Source: Chamaea fasciata (taxonomy: Eukaryota > Chordata > Aves > Passeriformes > Sylviidae). Taken from it: a DNA stretch of 64,000 nucleotides. Position numbers and translations under genes: made by a program. The stretch is from NCBI GenBank assembly GCA_029207755.1, contig JARCOQ010000002.1, positions 43,169,744 to 43,233,743 on the forward strand. The letters run 5' to 3'. The stretch's first letter is position 1. The number at the start of each line of letters is the position of its first letter. Positions 24,612 through 37,600 of the stretch are shown piece after piece. A model generated the notes under the pieces. It did not search any database. It was given only the letters and a program-made list of their open reading frames with translations, and had not been told where the DNA came from.

Positions 24612-26099
24612 CAGTGTGACTTGCTAATTTATTCCTTGCATTATAAGGCCATGGTGGAATGCCATTTGTTGAAGTTTTTTTATCATAGGAACTAAAACTG
24701 CTGAGAAGAAAAACCAGTGGATTTAAACTTAAAATTCTATGAGCTTGTTTTGTTTTCTGTAAAAGGGCTGAGGTTTTATAAATTTCAAATCACATGTTTT
24801 ATATACTTTGTAAATTTTAGAGAGGCATAGTTTAAGAATTTTGTTCAAATGAAATAAGTTTGGGCACATCGTTTAGGCTAATCATGTAACTAAACCTAGA
24901 ATCACCTGTATTAAATGGTTTTTCCAGCTACCTTTTGCTCGGTAACATAAGATGCGTTCCAAATTCATCTTCAGATGTTCTAGAATACATTTCTCAAGGT
25001 GTCATCAGAAGCTGCTGACCTAGGCACCCAATCACACAGGAAAGGCACATTACGTGGGAAGTATCCTGCAGAACACTGGGTCTTCCTTGCCGTGCAGTAC
25101 AGGGTAATGTGCTGGTGCACATCAAGTCTCTCACAGATGTTTTATAAAGGCACTACCAAATACCATGTGTGCTTCATAGTTATCAGTGTGCTTGAAATAA
25201 TTTTCCACCTTCCATTTTCAGGTCTTAAAGGGTTGTCATAACTTGTACTTGGAGTGTTTATTATTCTGTCTACCCTTTAAGCTAAATGATTGCAATAGTT
25301 CTCATTCCCTCTCACACTCAATAGCCCTGGGAGGGCCCAGTCTACCAAGCACAGACACGTACACCTGACTGCAGCACAAGTAGGGGTGTGGGCTGGTTTG
25401 GTGGTGTGAGAGAAGACCTGGTATGTGTGTAAATGCAGCTGGGCTGGGACCTTGAGGAGCACAGCTGGAGAGCCACCTCCTCCCAGGCTCAGGGGAGATC
25501 TCACTGGTGCTGTCAGGTCATTCGGCCAGGATTGCCCTTTGCAGGCATTGGGAATGCCTGCAAACCAAATTTACTTAGATATTTAAGCACATCCAGCCTC
25601 TGTTTTTCAAAGTATAACAATCCACTCTTCGGCTTATAAAACAAAACCTCTCCGCTTTTTTTTAGAACAACCCATTTTCTTTTGCTCTCAGATAAATTAC
25701 CATTTGAGATTGGCTGGTTGGTTGCTTTTTATTTATCTAAATGACATTCTTAATGAAACTGAAATTTAAAAACTGCTTTCCCAGCATACAGTTAAGTATC
25801 CTACAAGGAAGCAATGCAGATACAGCAGCAATAATTGTATTTTGTAGCTCTTTTCCCAGTCATTATCTCTGTATTTGTGTTGAGTAGGTGCGATTTTAAT
25901 ATTGTCCTGAAGTCCACTCTGGCAAAACCATTAGTTAAAAATAACGTTTGGGCTACTTGATAAAGCAATTGTCAAACTGGCTCTTCATTCCTTCACTGGT
26001 TGTTCTGTATTATTTCTGTGATGTGACTATTCACATCTTAAAACCACCTATAAAGCATAAAAAAACCATGTACATGGATTCTGCTTTTAGAGAAAAAAA

Positions 26100-26146
26100 A
26101 ATAAAGATTCATTTTCTTCATTGATGGGCTGGTTTTGTTTAATAAA
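26100..26146 (+). terminator. ZC3H12C: Candidate distal poly(A) signals of ZC3H12C
   Basis: AATAAA at 26100-26105 and 26141-26146, at the end of the repeat-free tract and about 110 bp before a CR1. This makes a plausible end for the long 3' UTR. A third hexamer at 26252-26257 sits on the CR1 edge. Confidence 0.45.
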
Positions 26147-26256
26147 AAAAAAGTCTAGAGCAGCTAGTGAGTTATAGACAGCTTTGTGTTCCTACCTGCG
26201 CAAAACCTGCAACAAAGCTGCTCACTTTGAGTAAACTGGAAGAGTTTCAAAAATAA

Positions 26257-27180
26257 AATCATAGAAAGGTTTGGTTTAGAAGGGGCCTCAGAGATCATCC
26301 AGTCCCACACCCCTTGCCATGGGAAGAGATACCTTTCACTGGACCTGGTCAGCTTGGCCTTGGACATCACCAGGGATGGGGCATCCACAGCTTCCCTGGG
26401 TATCCTGCTCCAGTACCTCACCATGGTCACAGTGAAGAATTTCTTCCTAACATCTAATCTAAACCTATTTTAGCTTAAAACCATTGCCCCTTGTCCTATC
26501 TGCCCACACAGAGAGTCCATTTCCCTCCTTTTTGTAATCCCCCTTAAGATCCCAGAAGGTGCTGTAAGCCCTCCCAGAAGCCTCTCTTCTCCAGGCTGAA
26601 CAAACCCAACTCTCTCAGGCTGTCTTCATAGGGGAGGTGCTCCAGCCCTCTGATCATCTCTGTGACCCTCTGGACCTGCTCATACAGGCCAACATCTTTC
26701 TTGAGCTGAGGACCCCAGAGCTGGAGACAGCAGCATTGCAGGTGGGGGTCTCACGAGGGCAGGATCCACTTCCTTGCCCTGCTGGCCACAAGCAGGATAC
26801 AAGTGGTTTTCTGGGCTATGAGCACACATTGTTGACTCGTGTCCAGCTTTTCATCCACAAGAAACCCCAGATCTCCACAGTCCTTCTTTCAGTAAGTTCT
26901 CATTTTCAGGGTTGCGCTGACCCAGGTGTAGCATCTTGCACCTGGACCTGTTGAACTTCCCTCGGGATGACATCCTATCCTATCTTCCAGGTATGTCAGC
27001 TGCACCACCCAGTATGGTGCCACATGCAGACTTGCTGAGGGTGCTGTTAAGATTAAAGAGCACCAGTCCCAGGACAGAGCCGTGAGGGACATCACCCATC
27101 ACCAGCCTCCTCCTGGACATTAAAGCATGGACCACAAACCTCTGGCTGCATCAATCCAGCCAATTTCTTATAGGTGATTT
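26257..27180 (-). mobile_element. CR1 LINE fragment, reverse orientation, 5'-truncated
   Basis: The + strand begins AATCATAGAAAGGTTTGG and runs through 'ccagggatggggcatcca', 'aaaaccattgccccttgtcct', 'ctctcttctccaggctgaacaa' and 'cttgctgagggtgctgttaa', all reversed CR1 3'-half landmarks. Less diverged than the copy at 3510. It marks the likely end of the ZC3H12C 3' UTR. Confidence 0.92.
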
Positions 27181-30100
27181 GCTGGCACAGGTTGGATTTC
27201 AGTTTTTCAGATTGCTTCAAGAATGCCAAATACAGCCTTTTTTTTTTTTTTTTTTTGTCAAAACATCAAGCTGCTGGTGTTTTCTCCCTTGGGCTGAACA
27301 AGGACTGTAAGTTTCCCCAATTAGCTCAATTCCCTAAATCCCATGAGATCTGTCTACATCACCTGCAGGGCAGGCCTGGAGACCCTGTCACCTGTTTGGA
27401 AATTTCTCTTGCAAAAGCTTTAACAAAATGCCAGCGAGCCTGACAGGCATCACAGCAGCCCCTGATGTGTTGTGACACTGGAGATGAAAGGGCTCTGTCA
27501 CTCAGCCTGGAGCTGAAACCTGAACTTGACAACCTGCATGACCTTGTCTGGAGGCTGCTGTACAAACACAAAGGGATGCTCCTTGCAAGACCATTTCCAA
27601 GCAGGACAAAGTGTCACCTTGGGCTGCTCTGGGCAGCATCCTCCAGCCTCGCAGGATCTTTGAGCTCATTTTGTGCTGAAGACATGGAGAGATTTTGTGT
27701 CCTGGTGCATGAACTGCCCCCTTCGCTGTAACTGTAAAAAAAAAGCTGGCCTGAACTGGCCACATTATGAGCACATGCATTAAATACCACCATCATCCTG
27801 CTCCTCAGTGTCACAGCAGAGGACCTGTTACAGCACCCATTCCTGGGACACCTGGTGTGGCACAGCCAGCGGCACAAGTGTTGAAAATGGTTGAAGCTGC
27901 CTCCACCTGCCAGCTTTGTCACACACCCTGTTCCACTCGGCCTCCCCAGCAGGCTCCCACAGTCCTACAACCGGCACCAGGAAGGCGCTGCTGCCCTGCA
28001 TTTCCCTACCCATCCCTGGGGACGTGTCCAACCCACAAGCCTGTTCAAGGAGAGCTTGGGAAAAGCTTCACACTGAGGAAGACCTGCATAAATCCAGCTA
28101 GTAGGAGACCCAGGAGATCAGTCCTCCCTGCAGTTCTGCAGGGCAGGACAGGGGTGGCTCGAGGAGCAGGGGTGTCTCACTCCAAGCATGGCCACGAGGG
28201 GGGTGCTGGGGCACACGTGAGCACTCAGTGCCAGTGGTGCAAAACATGTTCTGGTGCCATTCCATCTGATGGTCTCTATAGCAACAGTCAGGCTTTTTCT
28301 TTCCCAGTTGAACTGCCAAGAGCAGCAGGTAGATATGATGGAAATTCAACGCTGCTATTAACTTACATGAGCTGGGTGAAGTGTAAGCAAGAGGAGTGTG
28401 GGGGATAAGGAGCTGGCAATGTTCTCCAGGCAGGTTCCTTACACCAGCCAAGATCACCTTACAGAGATCCCCAATTGCACCCTGGAACCACAGCTGCAGT
28501 GGTGGTTTGGGTGACCCAACATTCCAACCCTCAGGAACTGGCCTGAAAGGGAGAAAATTGCATTAGGGTCTGGCCAGGGTGCCTGAGAGAAGGAATTTTT
28601 GGGTTTCATCCAGCTCTACAGAACTCAGGTATGCACAAACCTGGATTTTAACTTATGTTTTACCAATTTCAGGAATAGAAAGTCTATTTTCCCTGGTGGG
28701 GAAAAAAAGTGAACTGAACTCAGTGACAGGACTCCCTGTCTCAGGCAGTGTTTTGCTACCTGCTCTCTCACTGCAGCCACCTCCAGCAGTTGTTGGGGAC
28801 TTTGGCATGAGTCACATGTTTACAGAGTGCCTATAACCACAGAGCTGCTGGGGCTCAAACCCAGTTAAACATTTTGGGGTTTTTGGGAGGTGCAGACCAC
28901 GGTGATCCTCAGTACTGACCTGCCCCCAGTGTTCTGCCCTGGTCTCATCCTGGTCACAATGGTTAGGAGAGGCAGATGTTTCAGGAACTGCAGAGAGGGA
29001 TGATGCTATGTGTGTTTGTTTGTTTGCTTATTTAATACCTGATTAAATGAGCTTCCCTTGGTTCCTCCGCGACAAAGTGATTTAATTAATGCTGAAACTC
29101 TGCGTACACAGGATGCAGCAAAGCTGTTCATGGTTGGCATGGGCTACATCTATAGAATTATTTCGGAAAAAGGAAAACGTCAGCATGATAAAAATGGAAA
29201 GTGTTAGTGTGCCATGTGCCACCAGGAAATGGGGCTGCTATCCTATTCTAAACCTGGATCAGACTTAAAATCAAAGTTAACTTGTTCACCCCAACTTTTA
29301 AAATTTAAAACTAATTTAATGGAATACCCACCCCCAGCTGAGGGCCAGCAAGTGCTGGCAGGCTTCCACTCACTAACTCATCAGTGCATATCAAAACATT
29401 GCGCTATGGAAAGCCAAGCAGCAGCAGAGCTTCAGTCAGACCATCACAAAAAACTGGGAAGAGATCCCCAAACGGCTGCAGGTTTACAGCATTGCCCTCT
29501 GCAGTCAGGGCAGTGAGGTGGCTGAGCTGCGAGACTCGGGGTGTCTGCACCCCAGTGACTGCCTGCCCAGCTGGCCAGGGCCACCTGCAGCCCAGCTTCT
29601 TCCAAATCCACACCCTGCTGCAGCCACAGATGCAAAGACCACTGGTGAATTTAGAGGAAAGACCCAGGATGAACTGCAAGGAGAAGCAAAGCTGCTGGCC
29701 AGCCATCAAGTGTGGAAACAGCCTGTAGGAGAGAGGAACAAGAAGGACACCACCGTTTCAAGTGGTAATCAAGTTGCTTCCTGCCTTACAGACGAGGCGC
29801 CGCTCTTTGATGCCAGACATTCACAGGCACGATTGAATTCACTCTCTCCTTCCCTGCAGGATGGCATTTTTCATCATACAACTCTGCTACAACATTTCAG
29901 ATCTTTCCCTACAGGTAAATACCAATCTGCAATTCCAACAACATCCTCACCAGGGTAGAATCCTGACTGCCGCGGAGGTGAATGAGAAACCTGCTTCACC
30001 CGACCAGAGGCAGGACCGCGCCCCCCTCCCCTCCCCCCGCAGGGCAGAGACTGGGACTATTTCCGACCATTTAGGTTCCTCCAAAGCGGCTGCTGCAGCA

Positions 30101-31440
30101 GAGCAAGCCTAGTTCCCAGGCTGGGTCCTCCAGCAGCTGCCAGGGGAGAGCTGCCACCCCTTCCCAGACCAGCTCCTGCTGATTACTAGCAGCAGGTGGA
30201 ACCTGCATGTTCCAGCTAATGAGCTGCCAATCCGACCTGTCAGAGCCAGACCAGGCCAGGTGAGCAACGCTACAATCAACAGTGAGAGGGAGCCCAAAGC
30301 TTTCATTATATCAGAACCTCTATTTCGTTTGTTTTTAAACTTGGCTGCTAGTACACTTCATCTGGCCCAATTCCCCCTCTGCAGGACATCCACTAGAGAA
30401 CTTCAACACAGACTAGAGAAGATAAAAAGCATCCTAGGCAGCACTAGACAAAACCCTCGGGAACATTTTGTGGTGGCACTGAAGATAAATTTGCACAAAA
30501 GGGTCTTACAACCTTTAACTGTTGGTACCTGAAGCAAGCAGTCCCAAAGAGGGCCACTCCAAGCAGCAGATATTGCAGAAACACCTGCTAGACATAAAAC
30601 TCATGGAGGCCACTGTGCCTTGGTCTCCTGAGCACCAGGAACATCTCCAAGCCCCCACATGGGTCATGCAGGGAGAGGGAAGCTGCAGAAACAATTTCAA
30701 ATAATCACTCAAGTGCTGAGCAAGCCAGTCCCAAGACCCCAGTGCTGGCCCATGTGTGCAAATCAGACCCTGAAAGTCCACAGCTTTGGATTTTATGTTC
30801 CTCTTAGCATCCTAAACCCAAACCTTGTCTTCTAAGGGCTGAGCCAGGGTCTTGCTTCAGCTGGTGGTGTGCAGGTATGCCAATCAGAGGCAGGGGAGGC
30901 TTCCTTCTCGACAGCCCCTGTCTCTGCAAGGGCTTCAGCAGGAGCCTGGCCATGACCCACTGCCCACCCTCCCCACCTGCAGTCCTGAGGTGTGGGGGAT
31001 GTGGCTCCAAACCCTGCCAGGATGGAGGGTCTAGGACACTCAGCCAAGCTGGAGGGCTGCTGCCAGAAGTGGTGCCTACAGGAGGCACAGCAGCAGCACC
31101 AAGGCAGGTCCCAGGTCTGTGGGGTGCTTGCAGGGCCCCGGGGCAGCTTCCTCCTTGGGTGGTTATCACCCAATGATTTTGGGCACATGCCAGAGGCTTT
31201 GGCAGCTGCTGCTCCAGACCAAGTCCTCTGATGGATCTACTGGCACAGTTCCCAGTGCAGGAAGCCATTGTGCAAGAAGGCACTGCAAGGAACACAAAGT
31301 TCACTCTGAGAAATATACCAAGGTTTGGTATATTCCCAGGAGGTGCTAGCGGGATTTGAGGATAATTTGGGTGTCTACTCAGTTAACAGCTTCTTTAATT
31401 ATCAGCTGTCTTTTCCTTCAAGAGTAACCCATTTTTTGTA
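27181..31440. other. Intergenic gap, GC-richer, no convincing gene
   Basis: About 4.3 kb of moderately GC-rich DNA between the genes. It has a T20 run (27237-27256) and a small CpG cluster with a C-rich run near 29970-30090. Overlapping frames on both strands (longest about 213 codons at 27767-28408) lack family motifs and good splice context. I recognise no repeat in it. Confidence 0.6.
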
Positions 31441-31446
31441 AATAAA
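31441..31446 (+). terminator. Candidate + strand poly(A) signal
   Basis: AATAAA after 'ccattttttgta' and followed by 'gcttctcattggc'. If used, it would end either a very long ZC3H12C transcript or a separate non-coding one. Weak evidence. Confidence 0.3.
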
Positions 31447-31610
31447 GCTTCTCATTGGCTTACCTGGTCACAGCACAAGTTATTTACCTGGAAACTCCAC
31501 TTTGGATTGGTGCTATAAAATGAATTAAAACTCAGAGAAGTGAAAGAAAACCCACTAGTACCACTGATCATCAAATGAATAGTGATTCTTTGGATGAATG
31601 TTAAAACCCA

Positions 31611-31616
31611 TTTATT
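31611..31616 (-). terminator. RDX: Candidate distal poly(A) signal of RDX
   Basis: AATAAA on the reverse strand, in CCTGAATAAATGGGTTTTAA context, typical of a real mRNA end. It lies at the edge of the repeat-poor tract that follows RDX. It would imply a 3' UTR of nearly 10 kb, so a separate transcript is also possible. Confidence 0.4.
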
Positions 31617-34600
31617 CAGGCTTTTGTGCAGGGTGCACAGTCCAGCAGTTACGTATACACAGTATGCACATCCTGACAGCATACAAAAAGGCAAGGAGCA
31701 ACGGGTGCTTACACTGGGAATGTATGTACAGACATATTAAACTGGGATTTTTACATTAGAAAATTATCTGACACTGTTCAGGTATCATCAAGGCTATTAG
31801 AAATTGTGTAGAAAACCAATAAAACTTGGAAAGTATCTACTGTTATTTCACTTTACCCAGGCTGGATATAAGTCAGGCTTCCCACACTACATCACTTGTG
31901 GACAAAGCCTACAGGACGCCCCAAGCACTTTGGAGGGTCACATTACTCTAGCACATCCCATTACAAGTTAAAGATTAACACATTAGTATTATTTCCTGTT
32001 TTCCTGGAAAGAACAATAGCTTAAATACTTCAAATAGCTAATTTTCTCCTTGGAAAAAGACCACAAAGGAAAGATTTAGAGACCATGACAGAATCAAACA
32101 CTAATGAAATGTTGTAACCAGCACTTCCTGGTCCTTCCAAAACTCTTCACAGACCAGGCACCTAATTTAAAGCACTGTACACTGTCCAGATTTACAGAAG
32201 TGCAATAGCAGGCCTTGGCAGACCCCAGGTCTTCTGCAGATCTTTACCTTGCTCCTATCCTAAGGGTTGCAAGAGATCGTACTTTTGTAACCTGCACAGA
32301 AAGACAGAGAAGATCAAATAGATTTAGCAAAAGGATACTCAACAATAGAAATATGCAGCAATATCATGAGCCATACTTCACTTCCTGTAGCTATTGCATA
32401 TTTAATTTCCAACTGAGCTTTTTTCCTAAGGTGTCAGCAGAACAAGGGAGCACCAGAAACACAGTGATTTCAGAAACACACAATTCTTGTGGCCAAGGCA
32501 CCCAGGGGCACCCAGAACCCATCTTCACAGACTTTCAGCTTCAAGAGCAGGTCCAACTGTCTACATACTCTTCTATGCCAATTTTTTCCACATAGCAGTC
32601 CAGTTTTGGTATCAAATTTTAGCATTACAAAGAACCTAACTGAAAATTCACCCAGGCAGTAGTTTTAAAGGACCAATCCCCTCTTCCAGGTAATACAAAC
32701 CACATGTGGGTGCAACACAGATTGTGTTACAACTACTCCCAAAGATGGCTGAAATAAAATGCCTTGTGCACAAATACACCAAATACAGGACTTATTTGTA
32801 GAACATTCAATCACAGCCCATTTGATTTCAGACATATTTTCCTTTTAGCACAGTACATGTGCTGCTTGCTGCGTAAGCTCTAGCATTCAGTTTATTCCGT
32901 TTGTTCCTTTGCATGAGCCTTTTGGAGTAAAAGGTGAGGACAGCAAAAAGAATCTCTCTCAAATTCATTTCTCTCCTAACGTTTAAAGTTCTCTGGTGGA
33001 AATCTTTACAATGAGTCAAAACTTACTTGAGCGCAAACACATTTCAAAAATATATATTTTCCATGTTGAGTTTTACAAAAAAAAAATGTTGAAGTGGCTT
33101 GAATATTGCCTTCCTTTTGGAGAATGACTTCCTATGACTAGGCAAAGAATAACCAGTATTTTATATTCAACCTTCTTATGTGAACCTTTCTTTGTTGTGA
33201 ACATCTCTGTAAGTACCAATATATCATAATACTCTTCAAAATTAATCAGGAAAACCAGCAAATAACCAGATTCTCTTTGACATTAATAAGCATAGGGAAT
33301 TAGCAGCTATTAAAAAGAAAGAAGCCTTCAGTAGCTTTTTTTTTTTTTCCCCATTTTTGAATGCAGGTACAGCATGTAACATGTAGGAACTTCAAAATTC
33401 TATACCACAGCCTGTTCCCCTCACAGACAATTTTCTGGCACAGAAAGTCAGCAAGAACTTCCAGGGCTTGACCATAAGCAAATAAAGCATGTGGTTAACA
33501 CCGGTGTTTTAAAAGTCTGACAGCAATTCCTGGACATGGGTGGGGTAAAGAAACAGGTTTCTGTCAGTGAGTGAAACTGTAGGCTGGGAGGGCACCACTG
33601 AAACCAGTGAAATGTTTCCTGGTACTAAGAGGTCCCCAGGAACAGCTGGCTTTCACAGGTGGCTAAAATCAAACATGCAGATAAGTACATTTGATTTTGA
33701 AATCAACAACAAAACTGAACCATATTCACTCTGCCTGCTGTGATGTTTTTTTAATGGTATCTTAAATACAGTTTTTAAAAGTCTCATTTTTAAAACTATT
33801 CAAGATCAAAGTTCCTGTAAGTAGCAACTTGTACATTTCACTTTAATACAGCCATTACAAGGCCTGATGCCACATGCTGTATTAGAAATCTCCAGTTTAA
33901 CCATGCTATCTATATGTTTTTAATATATATGTGCACATATATACATTCATATAAATTATCAAGCTCAGTTAAACACAAAACAAGTCATGATACCTTTCTC
34001 TCAGAAAACAGCTCCTTCCATTAAGCTGTAGATTGCAAAGATAATTTCAGTGTCATAGGCAAAACATAATTTTACAAAATTGCTGGAGAGGAAAGAAAGC
34101 ATTTTTACTCTTAAATTGGTGAAATAAGCCACAACAGAAGTAATTAAGGGACATATGACTGAAGAATGATTCAATATTTTCCTCTCCAGTGCTCTCAAAA
34201 TAATCCAGCAAGTGCAAATAAAAAAAAAAAGCCATGTGAGTTTTACCAAAGTACTTTTTTATCATGAATTTAGTTTGAGAAGTCCACCTTGCCATCCCTG
34301 TCTGCCTCCGTTTTTCACCTTGAGTCTAAGGTCTAATTAGTCAGCTAAGTGCAACACATTTTTTTGGTAGGACTTCAGGCTTAAACTTACCCTCACAATG
34401 TTTTTAAACTAATAATTATGCAACATCTTCCTTCCCTGTCTTAATTTGCATTCTCATATTGTAACAAAGTTATTTAATTGCACTGAAGCGCTCAGTAATG
34501 TCAACTGAAATCTGTTCTTCAGATGAAATAAAAGGCATGACACATTAGCAAGAAAAGAAAAAAAAAAAAAAACACCAAAAAACAAAGACAAGCCCAAACC

Positions 34601-37600
34601 AAGCAGTAAAGCAGCAAGGAGAAGCGAGATGTAAGAACAAGTACAGAGAAGACTGGGAGAAGCACATATGAAAGGGCCATCCCAAACAATACAGAAGAAA
34701 GGCTACTGCTAGAAAGAAGCAGAATTCCAGAATTTATTTTTATGGCTCTCTATTAAAATGAACAGAGACAGGTATTTTCCCCCCACACCTGCCACTGTTT
34801 TTTACAGACAGGACAGGCTGAAGAACCATGGGATACCTGACTCCTGCTCTCAGGTATCTGTGCTTATGCTATAGAGGAGTTCAGCTTTTACAAGTGACCT
34901 GCAGAGAAGGTTCAAGCCAGACAGGAATATAACAATAAATAAATCTTTATTTAGGACCCCACAGGAAAAGCCAACTATTTCATGGCTGCTTTTTTTTATT
35001 ATTATTTTTATTTTTACATGCGGGACACCTATTATGCAGAAAAGCAAAGCTCTGCTGTTCAAGCAGGAATAACCATCCTGCTCCAGTGCTTTCTCCTGCC
35101 TAGTCCAGACAGCCAGATGAGCTACACAGTGAAAGCACAGAATTTCTCTCTCCCCCACATGCTCCCTTTGTGCACGTGAGCAGGCTCAAAGCTGAACCTC
35201 ATGGGGATAAACACTGTGATTCAGATTCTACATTAACATATTTGTTTTCTGACATTTTCTCCAGAAAGCTACCAGCAATTATTAACTAGTCAAACTCAAT
35301 TATTTATGCTATAAGGTGGCATATGCCATTGCAGGTCTGAAAAGAGAACATGCACCCAAACTTAATCCAAAGACTATTTGGAGAAGCAGCAGTAATAGTT
35401 CTAAATTTGAAGATGATGAGTTCACTGGCTTTGCTGAAAACAATACTAAGGTCCCAAGTGCAAAAGAAGAAAGAGCTGTGCTTCCAAATGGTATGGAAAA
35501 GTAGAACTGGGACTGAGCAGCAAGACAGATGCTCAAAACACCGCTCACAAGAGAAGAGATCCAAGAATTCAAAAGGTGAATTAAACTGAAGAAACACTAT
35601 CAAGGACATGAAACAAACAGTGGAGTGCTGATTAACGGTGTGAAGATTTCTTATAATTTTTAGAAATTTCTCTGATGTGTGAACAAGGTTGCCTGAATCT
35701 CAGACGCTGAACCTGCTCACTTGGACGTAAATGAACTTGTCCCCAGCAATAAAGGCAGCAGCAGGATCGACTCATCTGTGCATTCTGGATGTTATTTCTC
35801 AACTTTGCTGAAGACTGAAATGCACTTGGCAGAAAAGTTTTGAGCCTCGGTCTCAATGCAAATTAATCTCTTTCTGGCAACACAACTGCAATTACCATAT
35901 TCACAGAGATTATTAATTAATCAGAAGTGCTATTTGAATAAAAGTGTGGCTCGTTGATATATTTTAAGAAAGCATTTGACACAGATGTCAACCATTCTGG
36001 GAAAGCTCAGTTTAGCAGAATGTTACTGAAGCCACAGATTAAGAAGTTAAATACTGTATCAAGTTTAAAGAAGAAATGGAGGGTGAATAAGAGGTGTGAA
36101 AGCTGAGGCTGCAGAGAGCTGCGGATACAAGATCCCGCTGAGCCCAGGGCAGGCAGCCGCAGGGTTGTGGAGCGATTACCGTTTCACTGGGGCACACGGG
36201 TTTCGTGTTACTGGAACAAGCAGTGGGGCAGCAGGACCCTGCATGTGCACGGCTCCTGGCCCTACAGAAATGTGCCGGGGCAGAATTACCACACTCTAGA
36301 GGAAGTTATAACACAGAGGCCAGGCTGGGAGCACATGGCCTTAAGAACTTCAAGACCTTTTAGTGCTGGGCAGCAGGCTTTCTAAAAGCCTTCAAATAAT
36401 GGCAACTCCTCCTCTGTAAATAAGGTAGCTTAAAAGCAAACAAACAAACAAAACCCCAAAAACAAATAAGCACAAAGAGCAATGCAATTGTCCTACCTCT
36501 GAGCTTGATCTCTTTTCACCTGATCCACTTACCCAGAGCACAGGAAACATTAACTCTCATGCACATGTGCATTAGGAACATTTGCACCAACCAGGCCGCC
36601 TCCTTTGATGTGCATTTCCATCTCCCCTCATTTCTTCTGCTGCCTAAAGCCTACTGCTGTAAACAGAAACACTCTTCACATATTATGTACAAAAGCCAAT
36701 ACAAACACCTCATGGAATATCAGCAATTCAAAATGCTCTGTTTCCTCCTTGTCATCCCTAAACTATGAGCTATGTGGGCATAATCCGTCTCTTCCTGAGG
36801 CACTGCTGCAAGTATTGTGGTCCCTTCTGAAGAAATTCGATAGCTTGGTGAGCCCATTTCATTCACATTGAACAAAACATATACATTTGATATGGCAGCA
36901 ATCTCTTGGGTGGAAGGAATAAAACAAAAAAAAGCAAAGCAAAGCTTCTTTAATAGCACTCCAAAGTGGCAGCTTATCAACTCAGACAGTAAAGCGAACA
37001 CAAGTGACAAACTCCATGAATCAAAACAAAATCAGGCAACTGGCCTATGCCTATGGATCTAGACTCAGCTCAGTGAAAAGTGCAACTTGCTCCAGAAAAT
37101 TGGCTGCTAAATTTGCTAAACAGATTATTGGTCACATACCTGCCACAGGACTACACTGAAAAGGAGTCCTGCACACAAGTAAATAAATGAACCAGTAGGG
37201 GAATCTGGTGCACATTTGCATTTGGGGCTTTCTCCCCTCTTTGAGCCCTCTACCATCACACCAGCCCTTCAGCTTTAAGTTGCCCCTTGCTGCTGACTGG
37301 CTTCCCAAACTGGGTAAAGGAGCAGCCAGGCAGAACTCCCCTGCCTGCAGACCAATTTTGTGGGGAGGAAAGGCACTGGACTGTGCTGCTCGGGAGGGGA
37401 GCAGTGGGACACGGCTCTTGGCAGGTGCCCAGCCAGAAGCATCTCCTCAGCCACCCAGGCAGCACAGCATTCCCACTGGGAAGCAGGTACTCTCCGCCTA
37501 CAAGCACAAACAGCAGAATATGCCCCAAGGGAGTCAAAGAAATCACCACTGTTTGTATGCTGATACATTGACACATATTACATTTTCCAGAAACATCTCC

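Larger units (their letters stand above)
20406..26160 (+). other. ZC3H12C: Probable ZC3H12C 3' UTR (long, repeat-poor)
   Basis: From the TGA to the first CR1, about 5.7 kb shows no transposon-like sequence and is AT-rich, with AU-rich elements, a Pumilio-like site, an AT palindrome and poly(A) signals at 22262, 22317, 26100 and 26141. The mammalian ZC3H12C transcript is known to have a long 3' UTR, but the exact 3' end here is inferred. Short GC-richer patches (about 22500-22620, 22970-23180, 24020-24370, 25300-25560) carry no convincing frame. Confidence 0.6.

Noticed and set aside
27767..28408. 213-codon + strand frame in the intergenic gap
   Set aside because: GC-rich region with overlapping open frames on both strands, no known domain, no repeat-free conservation evidence.
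35316..35860. Protein-like + strand frame (KREHAPKLNPKTIWRSSSNSS...) with a splice-acceptor-like sequence before it, continuing past stops
   Set aside because: The K/E/S/N-rich look follows from A-rich DNA. Several in-frame stops occur within about 110 codons, and I could not match any family.
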